The notes under the pieces are model-generated. The model was not told where the DNA came from. It ran no database searches and saw only the letters and a program-made list of their open reading frames with translations. 64,000 nucleotides of DNA. Source: Parietichytrium sp. I65-24A (Eukaryota > Sar > Bigyra > Thraustochytrida > Thraustochytriidae). Below, in pieces: positions 44,025 to 54,500 of this stretch. Positions within the stretch are counted from its first letter, which is position 1; every line of letters begins with the position of its first letter. A program made the translations under genes and the position numbers. Location of the stretch: assembly GCA_012862575.1 (NCBI GenBank), contig BLSF01000046.1, positions 248,001 to 312,000 of the forward strand. The letters are read 5' to 3'.

Positions 44025-45832
44025 GGTATTCATTTCGCTTCATTCATTAGCAGAACCATTCCATTGATCTTTCTACAATTTTTTAAAACAGCCAGGTGTA
44101 ATTCCGGTACTGACTGTGCGTACTACCATTGTCATTTTCGTTTTTCTTTACGCTCTGCTCCGAAAGCTCTTCGGCAGCAGAGATGAATCGTCGATCGAGC
44201 ACAAGACAACCAAAATAGTAGAGATGGCCGCAGATCGTTCACCAGAACCCGGACACATGCTGAGAATTAATCAACAACTGTGCATTCTCTCACGTGTCCC
44301 GCTCGCAGACTTGGGTTGCCTTGGCTCTGAAGTTCGCTTCACGCTCAGACTGTTGTTGACCGATCGAACGTGACATGATGGACTCGATGGACTGTCACAT
44401 TTGAAAGTGAGAAAGTGTTGAATTTTGAACAATGAGTGGGAACATCAGTTCGTTTCAATTTGAACAAAACAACAAAAGCGACAGAGCTTCAATTATACTG
44501 ACTGTGAATCTGAATGGGCAAAGACATTTCCACCACTCATCGCCACCTAACGACCCATAACACTTCCTACCACTGGAGCTATCGTGCGGCTGGTAGCGGC
44601 AGCAGTAAGAGTATCTTAATCACAGCTATTGCGCAACCGAGCTGGCACATCAACGCGAGGTCTAGTCTGGTAATCTCAATTTGTTTTAGCATCGATAGTT
44701 ATGACTACATATTACTTTAGCTTTCTGCCCGAACGTTATACTTACATATTTATATTAATAATATCTGTGCAAAAGTGGCATTGGGTATTTACGACATTAT
44801 AATACCAGACCTAGCGACACGCACCCCGCAGAAGTCACAGAAGAGCTATAGGGGACATCTACAGAGACTTCTAATCCAGCTATGGAAAACATACCTCACT
44901 GTATAGATCCCTATCCGTGATGTTTTTCGCGGGTCTTATGGCACGCAATAGACCCTCTTAACGACACACTTCAGCTGATGATGTTGCCCTGTCTCCCACC
45001 GTTTAGTCCTCGGCTAGCGGCTATTAGTCAAGTGATGAGAATGATTGGGAGCGAAGCCCTACCAAACCGTCTAACATGTCATCCAAACCAAATCGAACCG
45101 ATAAACTCGTTAGCGCACTGCTATCCAATCGGCTAGTCCGCCGCTGAACTGCTCCCTAATCAAAAGTTGCATCGGCGGAAGCTCCGCTACTATAAGCCTT
45201 ACCAATTCACTACCACGACCGACTCATCAGCGCAGCAACGTAGCGAAAAGGTGAGAGTGAGTTGGAGTGAGTGAGTGAGTGAGTGGGCTCGACGTGCCGA
45301 CTTCCAAAACTAGAATATAGAATAATGAACTAATTATTTAAAACTCTACAGTGCACTATCCCCTGCGCTACCAGCTACACAAAAGGATAGGCAACTTCTA
45401 TATTCTAAAACTTTGTAATCGTAGTTACAATCTCGCTATAGTTCTCATCCGATGATCAGAGCAGAACGTATCTGAATTCTGATTACCGTGCGTGCCTAAG
45501 AGTAAACCAGTAAGTAAGTTATGGGCCTCGGGCGCAAGAGAGAGAGAGAGAGAGTATGAGAGAGAGTGGTCGGTCACAATGAGAATGACAATGACAATAA
45601 TAATCACAATCACATTCGCAGTCTCATTCGCATATGTTCTGTCACAAACGCAGTACTGAGTAACATCTCCCGATTCTCAATCGTCTGTCAGCTGTCGGTG
45701 CTCGCAGTGGTGTTCGTACAGTGGTCATTCGCAGTCAGTGCACGCACTCACGCACTCACGCAGTCGGGGAGGACAGGCAACTGCAACAACTGCAACAACT
45801 GCAACTGGGAAGGATTGGTTGATCGATCTATC
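44025..45832. other. 1.8 kb intergenic region
   Basis: No gene is seen. The segment 44720-45450 is unusual: rich in CTA/TAG, almost free of long open frames, with several TGATGA and CTGA words. A GAGT array (45255-45285), a GA run (45537-45555) and CAATGA/AATCAC repeats (45580-45617) lie closer to the ACT-domain gene. Confidence 0.55.
45255..45285. repeat. GAGT tetranucleotide repeat
   Basis: Five to six tandem GAGT units with one interruption. Confidence 0.85.
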
Positions 45833-46498
45833 ATGTTCGCTGCAGCATCTCGCAACCTGTGGCGGTCGCCAGCCCGCGTTGCCGCCAGGGCGATTGTGAC
45901 GAGCGGAATGGAGCGTGGAAGCAGCAAGCTGAGGTTCGGGCGCGTGCTGCACATGGAGGAGAAGGAGATTAAGAAGAGCGGGTTACCAATTGCTTCGGGC
46001 GCAGGGCTTGCAACGGCAGCGGCTTTGGACGTGAGCGCCGAGTATCAGTTCGAGGTGGTCGAGCACGTGCCTTGGCTATTCATGAACAATACTTCGCGCC
46101 GCCACGACGCGATTCTCTTCTTGTCGGAGGTGTTCCGTGTGATTGACAATCACAAGCTCAACCTCGATCTCGTGGCGACCTCCGTGAGCAACATTGCGGT
46201 TGCTCTGCCCAAGCCACTCTCTCCTTCACGCCTGGCAGCATTGAATGCTGACCTGGACAAGCTGAAAGTGTCGTGTAGATACGACGACGATGGCTCGATG
46301 ATCCGCTTTGCATCCGGGACTCTTACAAAGCAGCGAGTCGAGCTCGAAGTCGTCAAACTCTTTTCTGACCATAGCCTTCATAGCCATATGTTTGTGAGCA
46401 AGCGCGAAAGCGGGCCGGTCTCTATCGTTGTTCCGAAGGAAGAGCTCACCACAGCTCTGGAAAAAATCCATCTCAATGGCAAGTTTGCTCGCGTCTAA
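45833..46498 (+). CDS. stand-alone tandem ACT-domain protein resembling the aspartokinase regulatory region, mitochondrial-like leader
   Basis: Single exon, 221 aa from the ATG at 45833. Residues 1-25 (RNLWRSPARVAARAIVTS) are Arg/Ala-rich with no acidic residue, like a mitochondrial presequence. Residues about 79-155 match aspartokinase ACT1: FLSEVFRVIDNHKLNLDLVATS corresponds to the family pattern FLxxVFxIFxxxGxxVDxVATS. Residues about 160-218 match ACT2 (VELEVVKLFSDHSLHSHMFV). The amino-acid kinase domain that should precede them is absent, and the 1.8 kb upstream contains nothing like it. In aspartokinases these domains bind lysine, threonine or SAM for feedback control. A free copy could regulate a kinase in trans or sense amino acids; this is inference. 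Residues 26-70 are of unknown kind. Confidence 0.72.
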   Translation: MFAAASRNLWRSPARVAARAIVTSGMERGSSKLRFGRVLHMEEKEIKKSGLPIASGAGLATAAALDVSAEYQFEVVEHVPWLFMNNTSRRHDAILFLSEVFRVIDNHKLNLDLVATSVSNIAVALPKPLSPSRLAALNADLDKLKVSCRYDDDGSMIRFASGTLTKQRVELEVVKLFSDHSLHSHMFVSKRESGPVSIVVPKEELTTALEKIHLNGKFARV

Positions 46499-46820
46499 AC
46501 TTGCCCAACGCTCTCTCCAACGCCTCGCCCGACCCTTGGCAAAATTCATGGCGGCAACATTGACTGACTACCATGCTGTTTTTACCTTGCTTTTCCACCA
46601 TCAAAAATGGATCGAAAGGAGCGGAAAGGGTCCGGAAATATATCAGATATACAAGAAAAGATGAAAAATCTTTCGCGCTTGCATTACATACTGCGAAGCA
46701 AATACAACTATTTTCTACAACCTACATTCTCCTTACTGTTAATCTCGCACTTGCTTTTGTCATTTCGTCATGGCAAGGAAGGCGCGCCCAACTCTTGTTT
46801 GGGGTCAAGCTACAGTCAAG
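46499..46820. other. short spacer between convergent genes
   Basis: 322 bases between two stop codons. It should hold both polyadenylation regions; nothing else is visible. Confidence 0.6.
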
Positions 46821-48203
46821 TTAGCTCGCGTTTCGGTATCGCTGCTCGTCTTGGTAGCACTTGAGCTTAAACGCCTCCAGCTTTTCCACCTTGTCCACGG
46901 TCTGCTTTACGGCACTTATCAGCTGCACCAAATCCGCAAGGTTATGAATGGCACATGCGTGAAGAGTTCCCACAAGCGTTGCGCAGCCAGGTGGGTAGCT
47001 TTCTAACGCAGAATGCTTGCCATCTTTTGGTGGCTCCTCTTCGGCCTCCAATGACACATTCATGAATTTCATCAGTACAGCGTCTGCACATTTCGCTTTA
47101 TCGACCACTAGCGCCTTCTCCGTCCAAAACTTGAGCTCGTTGAACGACGCTGCGGAAAATCCGCACTGTCGCTGAAGCACATGGTGAAGGGCGACCGAGC
47201 CCGAGAAGTCCATCGCAGGTTGCTCGTTCATTTTGGCTACAAGCATTGCCCCGAGTGCAGCGAGCCCTCCGGAGCGAATATAGTAGCTCTCAGCAGAGAA
47301 TGATACAGTTGTGTTTGAGCTGTACGCTCGAGCTTTCTGGCCCATGTCGGAAGTGACCTGTATCAGCGCTGCTCGCAGGTGCGTCTGCGACAACTCCCCA
47401 ATTCCATGTCGCATCTCGTGCGCTGACCTTCGTTTCGTGTCCCACATCGCGAGCGTGTCTTTCTCGTTCACAAATTCTGCTACAAGACTCTGCTGCGGAC
47501 TCAAGTAGAACCGGGCCATGTGCTCGAAAGCACCGCTGGCGATCACATGACGAAGCCATGGTTCGCCTCCCAAGCAGGCGTTCCTTACAAACCTTAAATA
47601 CGAAATCACGACCACTGGGCTTGTGGTTCTCACGACCAATTTCCACATTTCCGTGAAGATTCGCGCGCCCATCCACAGCTGCAAAAGGTGTGGCCGGAAT
47701 TCCAAGCAAGACAATAACCACTGTACAACGCCGAGGTGGATGTCCGCTTCTTCTGTGCCAAGAGCATCCCAGAACTTTTCCCAATTCACCTTCTCAGCGT
47801 ACGTTTCTGAAAAGTAGAGTTTTAGGCTCTCAGCGTCTTCCCGGACGGAGTACACGTCGATCTCCGATTTTTCAGCCGCTAGACCATCTTCTTGAAGTTG
47901 TACCTTTGGCCTCCCTCGTTTGCCGCCAATCGTCGTGTTCGCCCGGCTGTTCTTCCCGCTCCCACCGCTCCCAAATGCGCAACCTCCGTGCTGTTTCCGC
48001 TCAACTCCGGTTCGCGATTGCTGCGACGAGTGTGGCCGTGCATCCGCCCGCGCAGCTCTCTTTTGCGAGATTTTGCCATTCTTTCTTTTCTTCACCTTCT
48101 TGTGACTCGAAATCTCCATCACAGGAGAAGATTTTCCACAAGCCCCCACATCGCCGGACGCGCTGCCCGAGAGAGGCGGCAGCTCGAGCCGTCGCGAGGA
48201 CAT
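46821..48203 (-). CDS. AT-hook protein of unknown function with a large helical domain
   Basis: Single exon, 460 aa from the first true ATG at 48203. The N-terminal 110 residues are basic and disordered (HKKVKKRKNGKISQKRAAR is a likely nuclear signal) and contain an AT-hook core, GGKRGRPKVQ, near residue 95. AT-hooks bind the minor groove of AT-rich DNA. Residues about 125-455 look all-helical, perhaps ARM/HEAT-like: VVQWLLSCLEFRPHLLQLW, SPVVVISYLRFVRNACLGG and RSGGLAALGAMLVAKMNEQ. I do not recognise the domain. Codon use and length strongly suggest a real gene. A chromatin-associated role is inferred from the AT-hook only. Confidence 0.8.
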   Translation of the reverse strand: MSSRRLELPPLSGSASGDVGACGKSSPVMEISSHKKVKKRKNGKISQKRAARADARPHSSQQSRTGVERKQHGGCAFGSGGSGKNSRANTTIGGKRGRPKVQLQEDGLAAEKSEIDVYSVREDAESLKLYFSETYAEKVNWEKFWDALGTEEADIHLGVVQWLLSCLEFRPHLLQLWMGARIFTEMWKLVVRTTSPVVVISYLRFVRNACLGGEPWLRHVIASGAFEHMARFYLSPQQSLVAEFVNEKDTLAMWDTKRRSAHEMRHGIGELSQTHLRAALIQVTSDMGQKARAYSSNTTVSFSAESYYIRSGGLAALGAMLVAKMNEQPAMDFSGSVALHHVLQRQCGFSAASFNELKFWTEKALVVDKAKCADAVLMKFMNVSLEAEEEPPKDGKHSALESYPPGCATLVGTLHACAIHNLADLVQLISAVKQTVDKVEKLEAFKLKCYQDEQRYRNAS

Positions 48204-49278
48204 TGCAATTCTTTTCACATGCTAATCGGCCCGAGGCAAGCCAGCCGCACAGGTCGTCTGCAAAGCCCTCTCCTGCACTTTGACCCGTGGCGATCCGCTT
48301 CCACTTGGCCTGCAATACTGCAATCAATCTCTGCTTGGCTGCCAAACTCTTTGCACATACATCGGCGTCGCATCCAAATTCCAAATTGACATGTACAAAG
48401 AAAGCTGCCATGCATGGGATGCAGAGAAGAGCAGACAACTTGGCACACAATCATAACACCCACGATTCACGCACTCCGCGCGACATGGATGATAGACGAT
48501 GGACGATGCGGGTAGGGCTTTTCTATGTTTCCAACAAATGCTCGGAGCGTGGGGGTGGTCGCCGTCACGACAAGCTAGCAGTCCTGCGAGTGTGAGGGAA
48601 AGCTCGCTATGCCTGTCTTTGGGGAGGGGCACTAGTCGGCCATGGCTATCCGTCTATCCAGCTGTCTGTCCATGTGTCCACCTGTCCATGTGTCCATCTG
48701 TTCCTGCCATGAAATCGACACGTGCCCACTACCTCCTTGCCTGTGGGAGACACTTTGCGCTTCAAGGTCTCTTGGAGGAACGCGGAAATGACGTCTATAT
48801 ATGTGGTTCGTACGTCGTACATAACAGTTCATTAAATTTGTTTGCTGTAATTCGTATGGAGCTGTCTATGCTCGGATTTATGACGTAACGGATCTTCCAC
48901 GTGAGCACATTTGTATGCTTCGATGGACTATTTTCCTTTTTCCACAGCAGTTGCAGAAGAAGAATTTGCATTTGAGATTGCAAGAAAAAACAGCTCGAAG
49001 GTTTGCAGTTACTTTTGGCAAACTTGGTGCGAAACTGATAAACTTAATGATCGCAAAAGAGGTATACCTTTAAAAAGTGCAATTAGATGGAAAAAACGAA
49101 GCATTGCAGAGGAAAACTTGGATGAACAGAAAGGGTCGCATCGATTCAGCACTGCCACATCCACCTCTTCCAAGTTCCGACGATGTGGGCATCTCGACGC
49201 GAGAATGCTTCGGTATCCAGGAAATAACTCTACTTTGGCTCCGATTGAGGGTGCTCCACTCCTCGATCTTCTCCGCCG
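48204..49278. other. spacer between the AT-hook and LigB-like genes
   Basis: It contains a short GATGGACGATG copy (48487-48508), CTGTCCATGTGTCC-type repeats (48655-48705) and a possible small plus-strand gene (48923-49315, listed separately). Confidence 0.5.
48487..48508. repeat. short diverged copy of the GATGGAC repeat
   Basis: GATGATAGACGATGGACGATG resembles the start of the array at 1249-1296, 47 kb away. Confidence 0.7.
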
Positions 49279-49315
49279 CTACTGGATCACCATTTTGTCT
49301 TCGCAAGGCGCATAA
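48923..49315 (+). CDS. possible 130-residue protein, unrecognised
   Basis: An ATG-initiated frame with mixed, protein-like composition in its first half (EEEFAFEIARKNSSKVCSYF, then RGIPLKSAIRWKKRSIAEEN) and less convincing text in the second. It overlaps the last 37 bases of the minus-strand LigB-like gene. A strong pyrimidine tract with CAG at 48932-48948 could instead be a splice acceptor of an unseen gene. No family is recognised. Confidence 0.25.
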   Translation: MDYFPFSTAVAEEEFAFEIARKNSSKVCSYFWQTWCETDKLNDRKRGIPLKSAIRWKKRSIAEENLDEQKGSHRFSTATSTSSKFRRCGHLDARMLRYPGNNSTLAPIEGAPLLDLLRRYWITILSSQGA

Positions 49316-50250
49316 CTTGCGACAAGCATGCCGTAATAGGTCGGCGCTTCGAGAACCGGCTGTGAAACGGTCTCCCAACATTGACGCACTTGCGCGCTGA
49401 GGATACCATGTAACATGACGAGGCCGGGGAAGCCGCAGCTCAAAGCCTGGTCGACAAGGTCATTGGCTTTTTCAATCTCGTGCAAGTTTTTCTGGGGCTC
49501 GCGGGCCCAACTCGAAAGAGCCTTTTCAAAAGGAACTGCCGTGGCAGAGTATCCGTAAGGGCCGTCAGCTCGGTGCGTGTGCGCGAGATCTGCGCTGACA
49601 ACGAAGAACACCTTTCGGTCCACATCAGAAAAGAAATCAACAAGGTCTCGCCCAAAGTTCACAAGCTCCTCAAACATGTGGCTGGTCGAGACGTGGCGCT
49701 CGCTTGGTACCGAAATGACCACCAATTTTCGATTTTTAGACTCGCCCAGCAAGGACAGTGGGATGACCTCCCCCCACCGAATGGGCTGCGGCTCACTGCC
49801 TTCGAAGGACGTCAGGCCGGTACATCTGCCAGCACATGCCTTGGATTTCAGCAGCGCATTGGCGGCTTTCACGTCAATTTCGTGGTTTACTGTGAGCGTC
49901 CTTTGAATCGGGGCAGTCTTGTTCTGTAAATCCCCGCCAAGCTCAGTTTTACCGTGCACTGTTGGGTTCAAGTATACTAAAAATTGCTCGCCAACGGCTT
50001 GTCCGTGAGGAGTTACCAATACCAATAGCTCCACCTGCTTTTTCTTGATCTCCTTGCTCGCATCCTCAGCAGCCTTCTGAACGAGTTTAGCCCTTTCTCT
50101 CTCTTGGGAGCCTTTGTCCAGCAACTGTGGCAGAATCGCAAAATCGCCGTGAGGAATCACCGCTGCGCCAATCAGTTCCGCATTCGCACGTCCTTGCAAC
50201 CATGCTGTCGCCAGGGCCAAAGCCAGCGCTCGAGCAAACTTGCCGGCCAT
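49279..50250 (-). CDS. LigB/MEMO-like class III extradiol dioxygenase-fold protein, secretory signal
   Basis: Single exon, 323 aa from the ATG at 50250. Residues 1-24 (ARALALALATAWLQGRANA) are a classic signal peptide with an Ala-x-Ala cleavage site before ELIG. The body resembles the catalytic LigB subunit/MEMO superfamily: AAVIPHGDFAILPQL at the N-terminus (first metal-type His), VELLVLVTPHGQAVG (second His), KLVVISVPSERHVSTSHMFE and FFVVSADLAHTHRADGPYGYS, a typical late His-rich block. Members include ring-opening dioxygenases and non-enzymatic MEMO proteins, so the reaction is uncertain. Secretion or ER targeting is unusual for this fold. The frame stays open upstream to 50406 without an ATG, so 50250 is the start. 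Confidence 0.78.
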   Translation of the reverse strand: MAGKFARALALALATAWLQGRANAELIGAAVIPHGDFAILPQLLDKGSQERERAKLVQKAAEDASKEIKKKQVELLVLVTPHGQAVGEQFLVYLNPTVHGKTELGGDLQNKTAPIQRTLTVNHEIDVKAANALLKSKACAGRCTGLTSFEGSEPQPIRWGEVIPLSLLGESKNRKLVVISVPSERHVSTSHMFEELVNFGRDLVDFFSDVDRKVFFVVSADLAHTHRADGPYGYSATAVPFEKALSSWAREPQKNLHEIEKANDLVDQALSCGFPGLVMLHGILSAQVRQCWETVSQPVLEAPTYYGMLVASYAPCEDKMVIQ

Positions 50251-51533
50251 TCTTTCTCCCGCACTCTGCAATTCCCCGAGACTATCGAGCCCTGTAACGC
50301 TGAAAGCAAGCGGCGATATGCTGGAATTGACTTGCGCAGCCAAACAACTTTTCGCGACTTTCGATATCGCCCAGGACAACGACTGTGCGAGCAGAGTCAG
50401 TCGCACGTGAGTCAGCTATCGCGACTTGAAAACTCACCAAGCTGCAAGCTGGCAGGTCCACGTTGTGTCGAAAGTTTGCGCGAGAGGCGCGCGAGAGACT
50501 TGTCCGCGTTGCAGGACTGAGGACTGAGGACTGAGGACTGAGACTGGCGTTGCTTTGCTTTGCATCACATTGCATTGCTTCGCTTGAGCAAAAATCCAAA
50601 ACCCCCTTCCTAACCCAACATGCAAGCTCAAGGTTAAGCTCGAGCCAATTGGTATCCACTTTAAGTTGGTAGATAGTTGGACTGGCCGACTCATGAAATA
50701 GAGTCAGGATCTCACAATTTTTGGAGATTCTTGGAGAGGCTACTATCGTTTGTGTGTTTGTTTAGTGTTTGTTTGCTGTTGACTGATTGCCTTTTGATTA
50801 GAAGTTAGAGAGAATGCATGAAGATCGTGGAGATTGAGATTGTGAACTCTGATGGCGTTTGCTGTGACGAATCAACTATTTCTTAATGCGACATTGGCCT
50901 CTAGCTGAACATGTCTCTCTCTGTCAACAATCGGTTGACAGTGAGTGGAGTGGTGAGTGGAAATGAGTAGTGCTGTGACTGTGAGTGACCGTGAGACTGA
51001 GTTTCAACTTCGAAAGCTGTGACCTTTCATGTGCGTCGATCGTTGTGCGTCGTGCCGGAGCCATCTCGTAGAAGCTCAGGCAGGGCTCTGGGCGGCATAG
51101 TCTCATGGGATCTCATAGACCTCGCCAACCTCGCAGCGTCTGGGTAGCATTGTGCTCGTACACTCCGTGTGGCGTGTTCTCGGGTTTGCCTCCTCCACAC
51201 ATCTCCACACGCTTTCAAAGGCTCTTCTCATCAGAAAGAGATGTTGTCTGTTGACAGGGAGTCCACTGGCCTGTTAGTTTACATCTCCGCTTACAGTACC
51301 GGTACCGGTACGAGTACGTACGAAAGACTCTGACACAAGAGTAAAAAGTGTGCGACGTGGTTGACTGATTTAGAAGCTCAGAGCTCAGAATTCAGATTCT
51401 TTGGCATCGTGAGAATCGTGAGTCGCGGATGAATGCGGGCAAAGAATGGAAATAGAAATAGGGGCTACTCAGAATTCAGAACAAGTTCAAAGAAATTTAT
51501 TTTCGCGGTTCTTTAGTTGAGTGCGAAGACAGC
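50251..51533. other. intergenic spacer
   Basis: Between TOP2 and the LigB-like gene, both on the minus strand. It contains a GGACTGA array (50513-50544), a TTGACAGTGA word (50935-50944) and a dense GTAC cluster (CAGTACCGGTACCGGTACG at 51295-51313). No gene is seen. Confidence 0.6.
50513..50544. repeat. GGACTGA heptamer repeat
   Basis: Four tandem GGACTGA units, about 270 bases upstream of the LigB-like start codon. Confidence 0.9.
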
Positions 51534-54500
51534 TCATTCGGAATAATCCGATTCACCGTCGAAGTCGGAGGCTTCTTCATCCTCATCCTCTCCGAGACTA
51601 AAGTCCTCGTCCTCCTCGTCACTCGACTCCGCGTACTTTACAGTTTTGCGCGCCGTTCGGCCCCGTGCTGGTTTGGCCTTGGGCTGCTCGACAACTTCCT
51701 CCTCCACCTCCTCCTCGCTGTCCTCCAGCTTTTCAACTTGCTTTGCAGCAGCCTTTCCAGCTTTTGGCTTGACGTTCTTTTGGGCGCTCTTCAGTCTTCG
51801 CTTCTTCTCAACCGGCGGCTTGCGGGCAGGAGTTAGACCCTCCTCCTCCTGTGCCAACGCCTCAGCTCCCTTCGACTCCAGCTTAATCGGGGTGTTCTCC
51901 TTTGGACGTTTCTTGGATGCTGCCTTTTCTGCTTTTTTGGGTGCCGGGGACACCATCATCCTCGCCTTCAGTCGCTCAGTCAGAGAGAGGATTTCGACCT
52001 CGCTGTCAGAGTCCTCCTCTTTCGTTGGTACAGGGGGTGGTGCGTCCATCTTGAGAGGCTTGGCCCTGCTTGCGGCTGGCTTCTTGGCGGCCTGAGACGT
52101 CTTTGCCTTGCTGGCAGCTGGCTTGGACGCTGCTTTTGGTGCAGATGCCTTCGGAATGAATTCCTCGTCGCTCTCCTCGTCGACAAAGACATCCTCGTCC
52201 TCATCAGAGAGCGTGGCCTTGTTTTTCTTGGCTGGCTTCCGAGCCTGCTTCTTCCTTGCACCAGCCTTCGAACCTCCCGCGCCACGGCGCTGAGATGCTT
52301 CCAAAGCAGAATCCGCAAGGTCCATTTCATCTTGCTCATCGAGTGCTGCCTCGAGTGCGACGAGGTCCTCTTCCCAGAGATCAGATGGCCGTTTGGCAGC
52401 GAGAATATCAAGCTCGCCGCGTTTTTTGTCGCGCTGCGCATGCAACTCTTCGACGCGCTCGTGAGTGAGTGTCCAGATCGGCATCGAGAGCAGGTAGTCG
52501 TATCCTTTTGCAAGTTGCGCGGTCGTGGAAGTGTCTTCCTCCTCCTCTTTGGCCTCCTCTCCATCCGAATCCTGAGTAGAAGCAGCCTTGTTCGAGTCGC
52601 GGAAGAACATGTCAAATTTGAGGGCTTTGAGTTCACTAAGAAGCTCGGCCTTCTTGCGCCTGGTGACCACCAGCTCTCCATCGATCACCATCCGAATAAA
52701 TCTTGCTTTGTTGTCAAGTTTTGACCACTCGGTTTCCAAGACCTTGATCAAGTGCTCTTTTCTCTTAGAGTACAGCGCGAGTCGGTAGTCGAAGAACTCG
52801 TCCAATACTTGCTCGGGCTTGTCGTACTTTTGGATCATACCCGCAGCGTTGTAAGCATGCATGTTGGAAGTGGAGATCGTCGTTTCGAGACGAAACTTTT
52901 TGATCAGCGCACTGTCTGAGCTGACTGACTTATACGCCTCCGAGGAGAGCGGCAGGTGAAAGGATACCTTCGTGTCGGTGTGGTTCTCGCGGATGTCCTT
53001 GATCCAACCGTCTGGAAAATTCTTCTCGTCCATGAGAAACTGTTTGTAAGACTGAGTCCATACACCGACAGGCAGCTCAGTGATGGTGATGCTCTCCTCA
53101 TCATCATCACGAGTGAAAAGCCCGCTGACTTTGTACCTCCCGGTAAAGCCTTTTGTGTTGTGGAACTCAGGCTCAATCTCCCCGTCAAAGCCACGGTACC
53201 AGGGCTTGATTGGTTCGGTGGGCTCGCAGCACAAAAGTTTTCTCCGCAAGTAGCTGATAAGATCACGTGGATTGTAGCTCGGGATGTCAGTGGACCAGCC
53301 TGTTCCAATACCAGAGCAACCGTTCACAAGAATGAACGGAATCACAGGGACGTAGTACTCTGGCTCGATGCGCGAGCCGTCCTCCTCCAAGTACGTCAAA
53401 AGCGCGTCGTCGCTTTCATGGAAAACGTGGCGTGCGAGCATAGCCAAACGCGTGAAAATGTAACGGGATGAGGCTGCATCTTTGCCTCCGAGCAGCCGAC
53501 TTCCGAATTGTCCAGAAGGGTACAATAGATTGATGTTGTTTGAGCCGACGAAGGTCTGGGCCATTCCAACGACGGTGGTTGCCAGACTGACCTCTCCGTG
53601 ATGGTACGCCGAGTGCTCAGATACGTACCCAACGAGCTGTGCGACCTTGATATCAGTCTTGAGCTTGCGCTTGAAACAAGCAAAGAGGACCTTGCGCTGA
53701 GATGGCTTGAAGCCGTCCACGACCGACGGAATGGATCGCATGTTGTCAGCCATCGAGAAGAGGATCAGCTCATTGTTGACGAAGGTCTTGTAGTTGATCT
53801 TCTGCACATTGTAGTCCATAAATGTGCCCGGCTCGAACTTGTTGAGCCAGTCCTTGCGGTCGTTCACGCGCTTCTTCGAAAAGGCCATGTCCAAAGCGTC
53901 CCCAGCGTCGTTGCCTTCCCACGCCATGTCGATACGGTGCTTCTGGATCGCTGCAAAATAGGTCTTGGCCTCTTTAGCGGTGGATGTACCGAGACCTTTG
54001 TAGTACTTGACGGACCACTTCTTTCGCTCGTTCTCCTGCATAGCCAGCAGCCATGTCTCGTACTCGGGCAAGGTATAAAACTCCTTCACGTTGTTGCCTT
54101 TGGATACCTTCACGATGGGCGTGATAAAGACTTGAAGAAAGCCAGGCACGCTAAGGAGTTCTGGCCAAAAGTGGTGGATAAAGTTCATGAGGAGGCCTTT
54201 AATGTGGGAACCATCGTGATCCTGATCAGTCATAATCAGCAAGTGACCGTAGCGGAGGCCTTTGGTGTCTGTGTACTTCTTGCCCGGTTGCAAGCCCATG
54301 ATCTTCATGATTGCCTGTATCTCTTCGTTCTTCATGATCTGGTTGTGCGCGGCATCGCGAACGTTGAGAAGCTTACCTCGGAGCGGGAAAACACCAAAAT
54401 TGTCACGCCCAACGACGCTGAGCCCACTGATGGCAAGTGTTTTGGCTGAGTCACCCTCTGTCAGGATTAGGGTGCACTTTTCAGATTGGCGGCCGCCAGC

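Noticed and set aside
44720-45250. TGATGA and CTGA words, considered as box C/D snoRNAs
   Set aside because: No pair has the right spacing with terminal stems or a plausible guide region.
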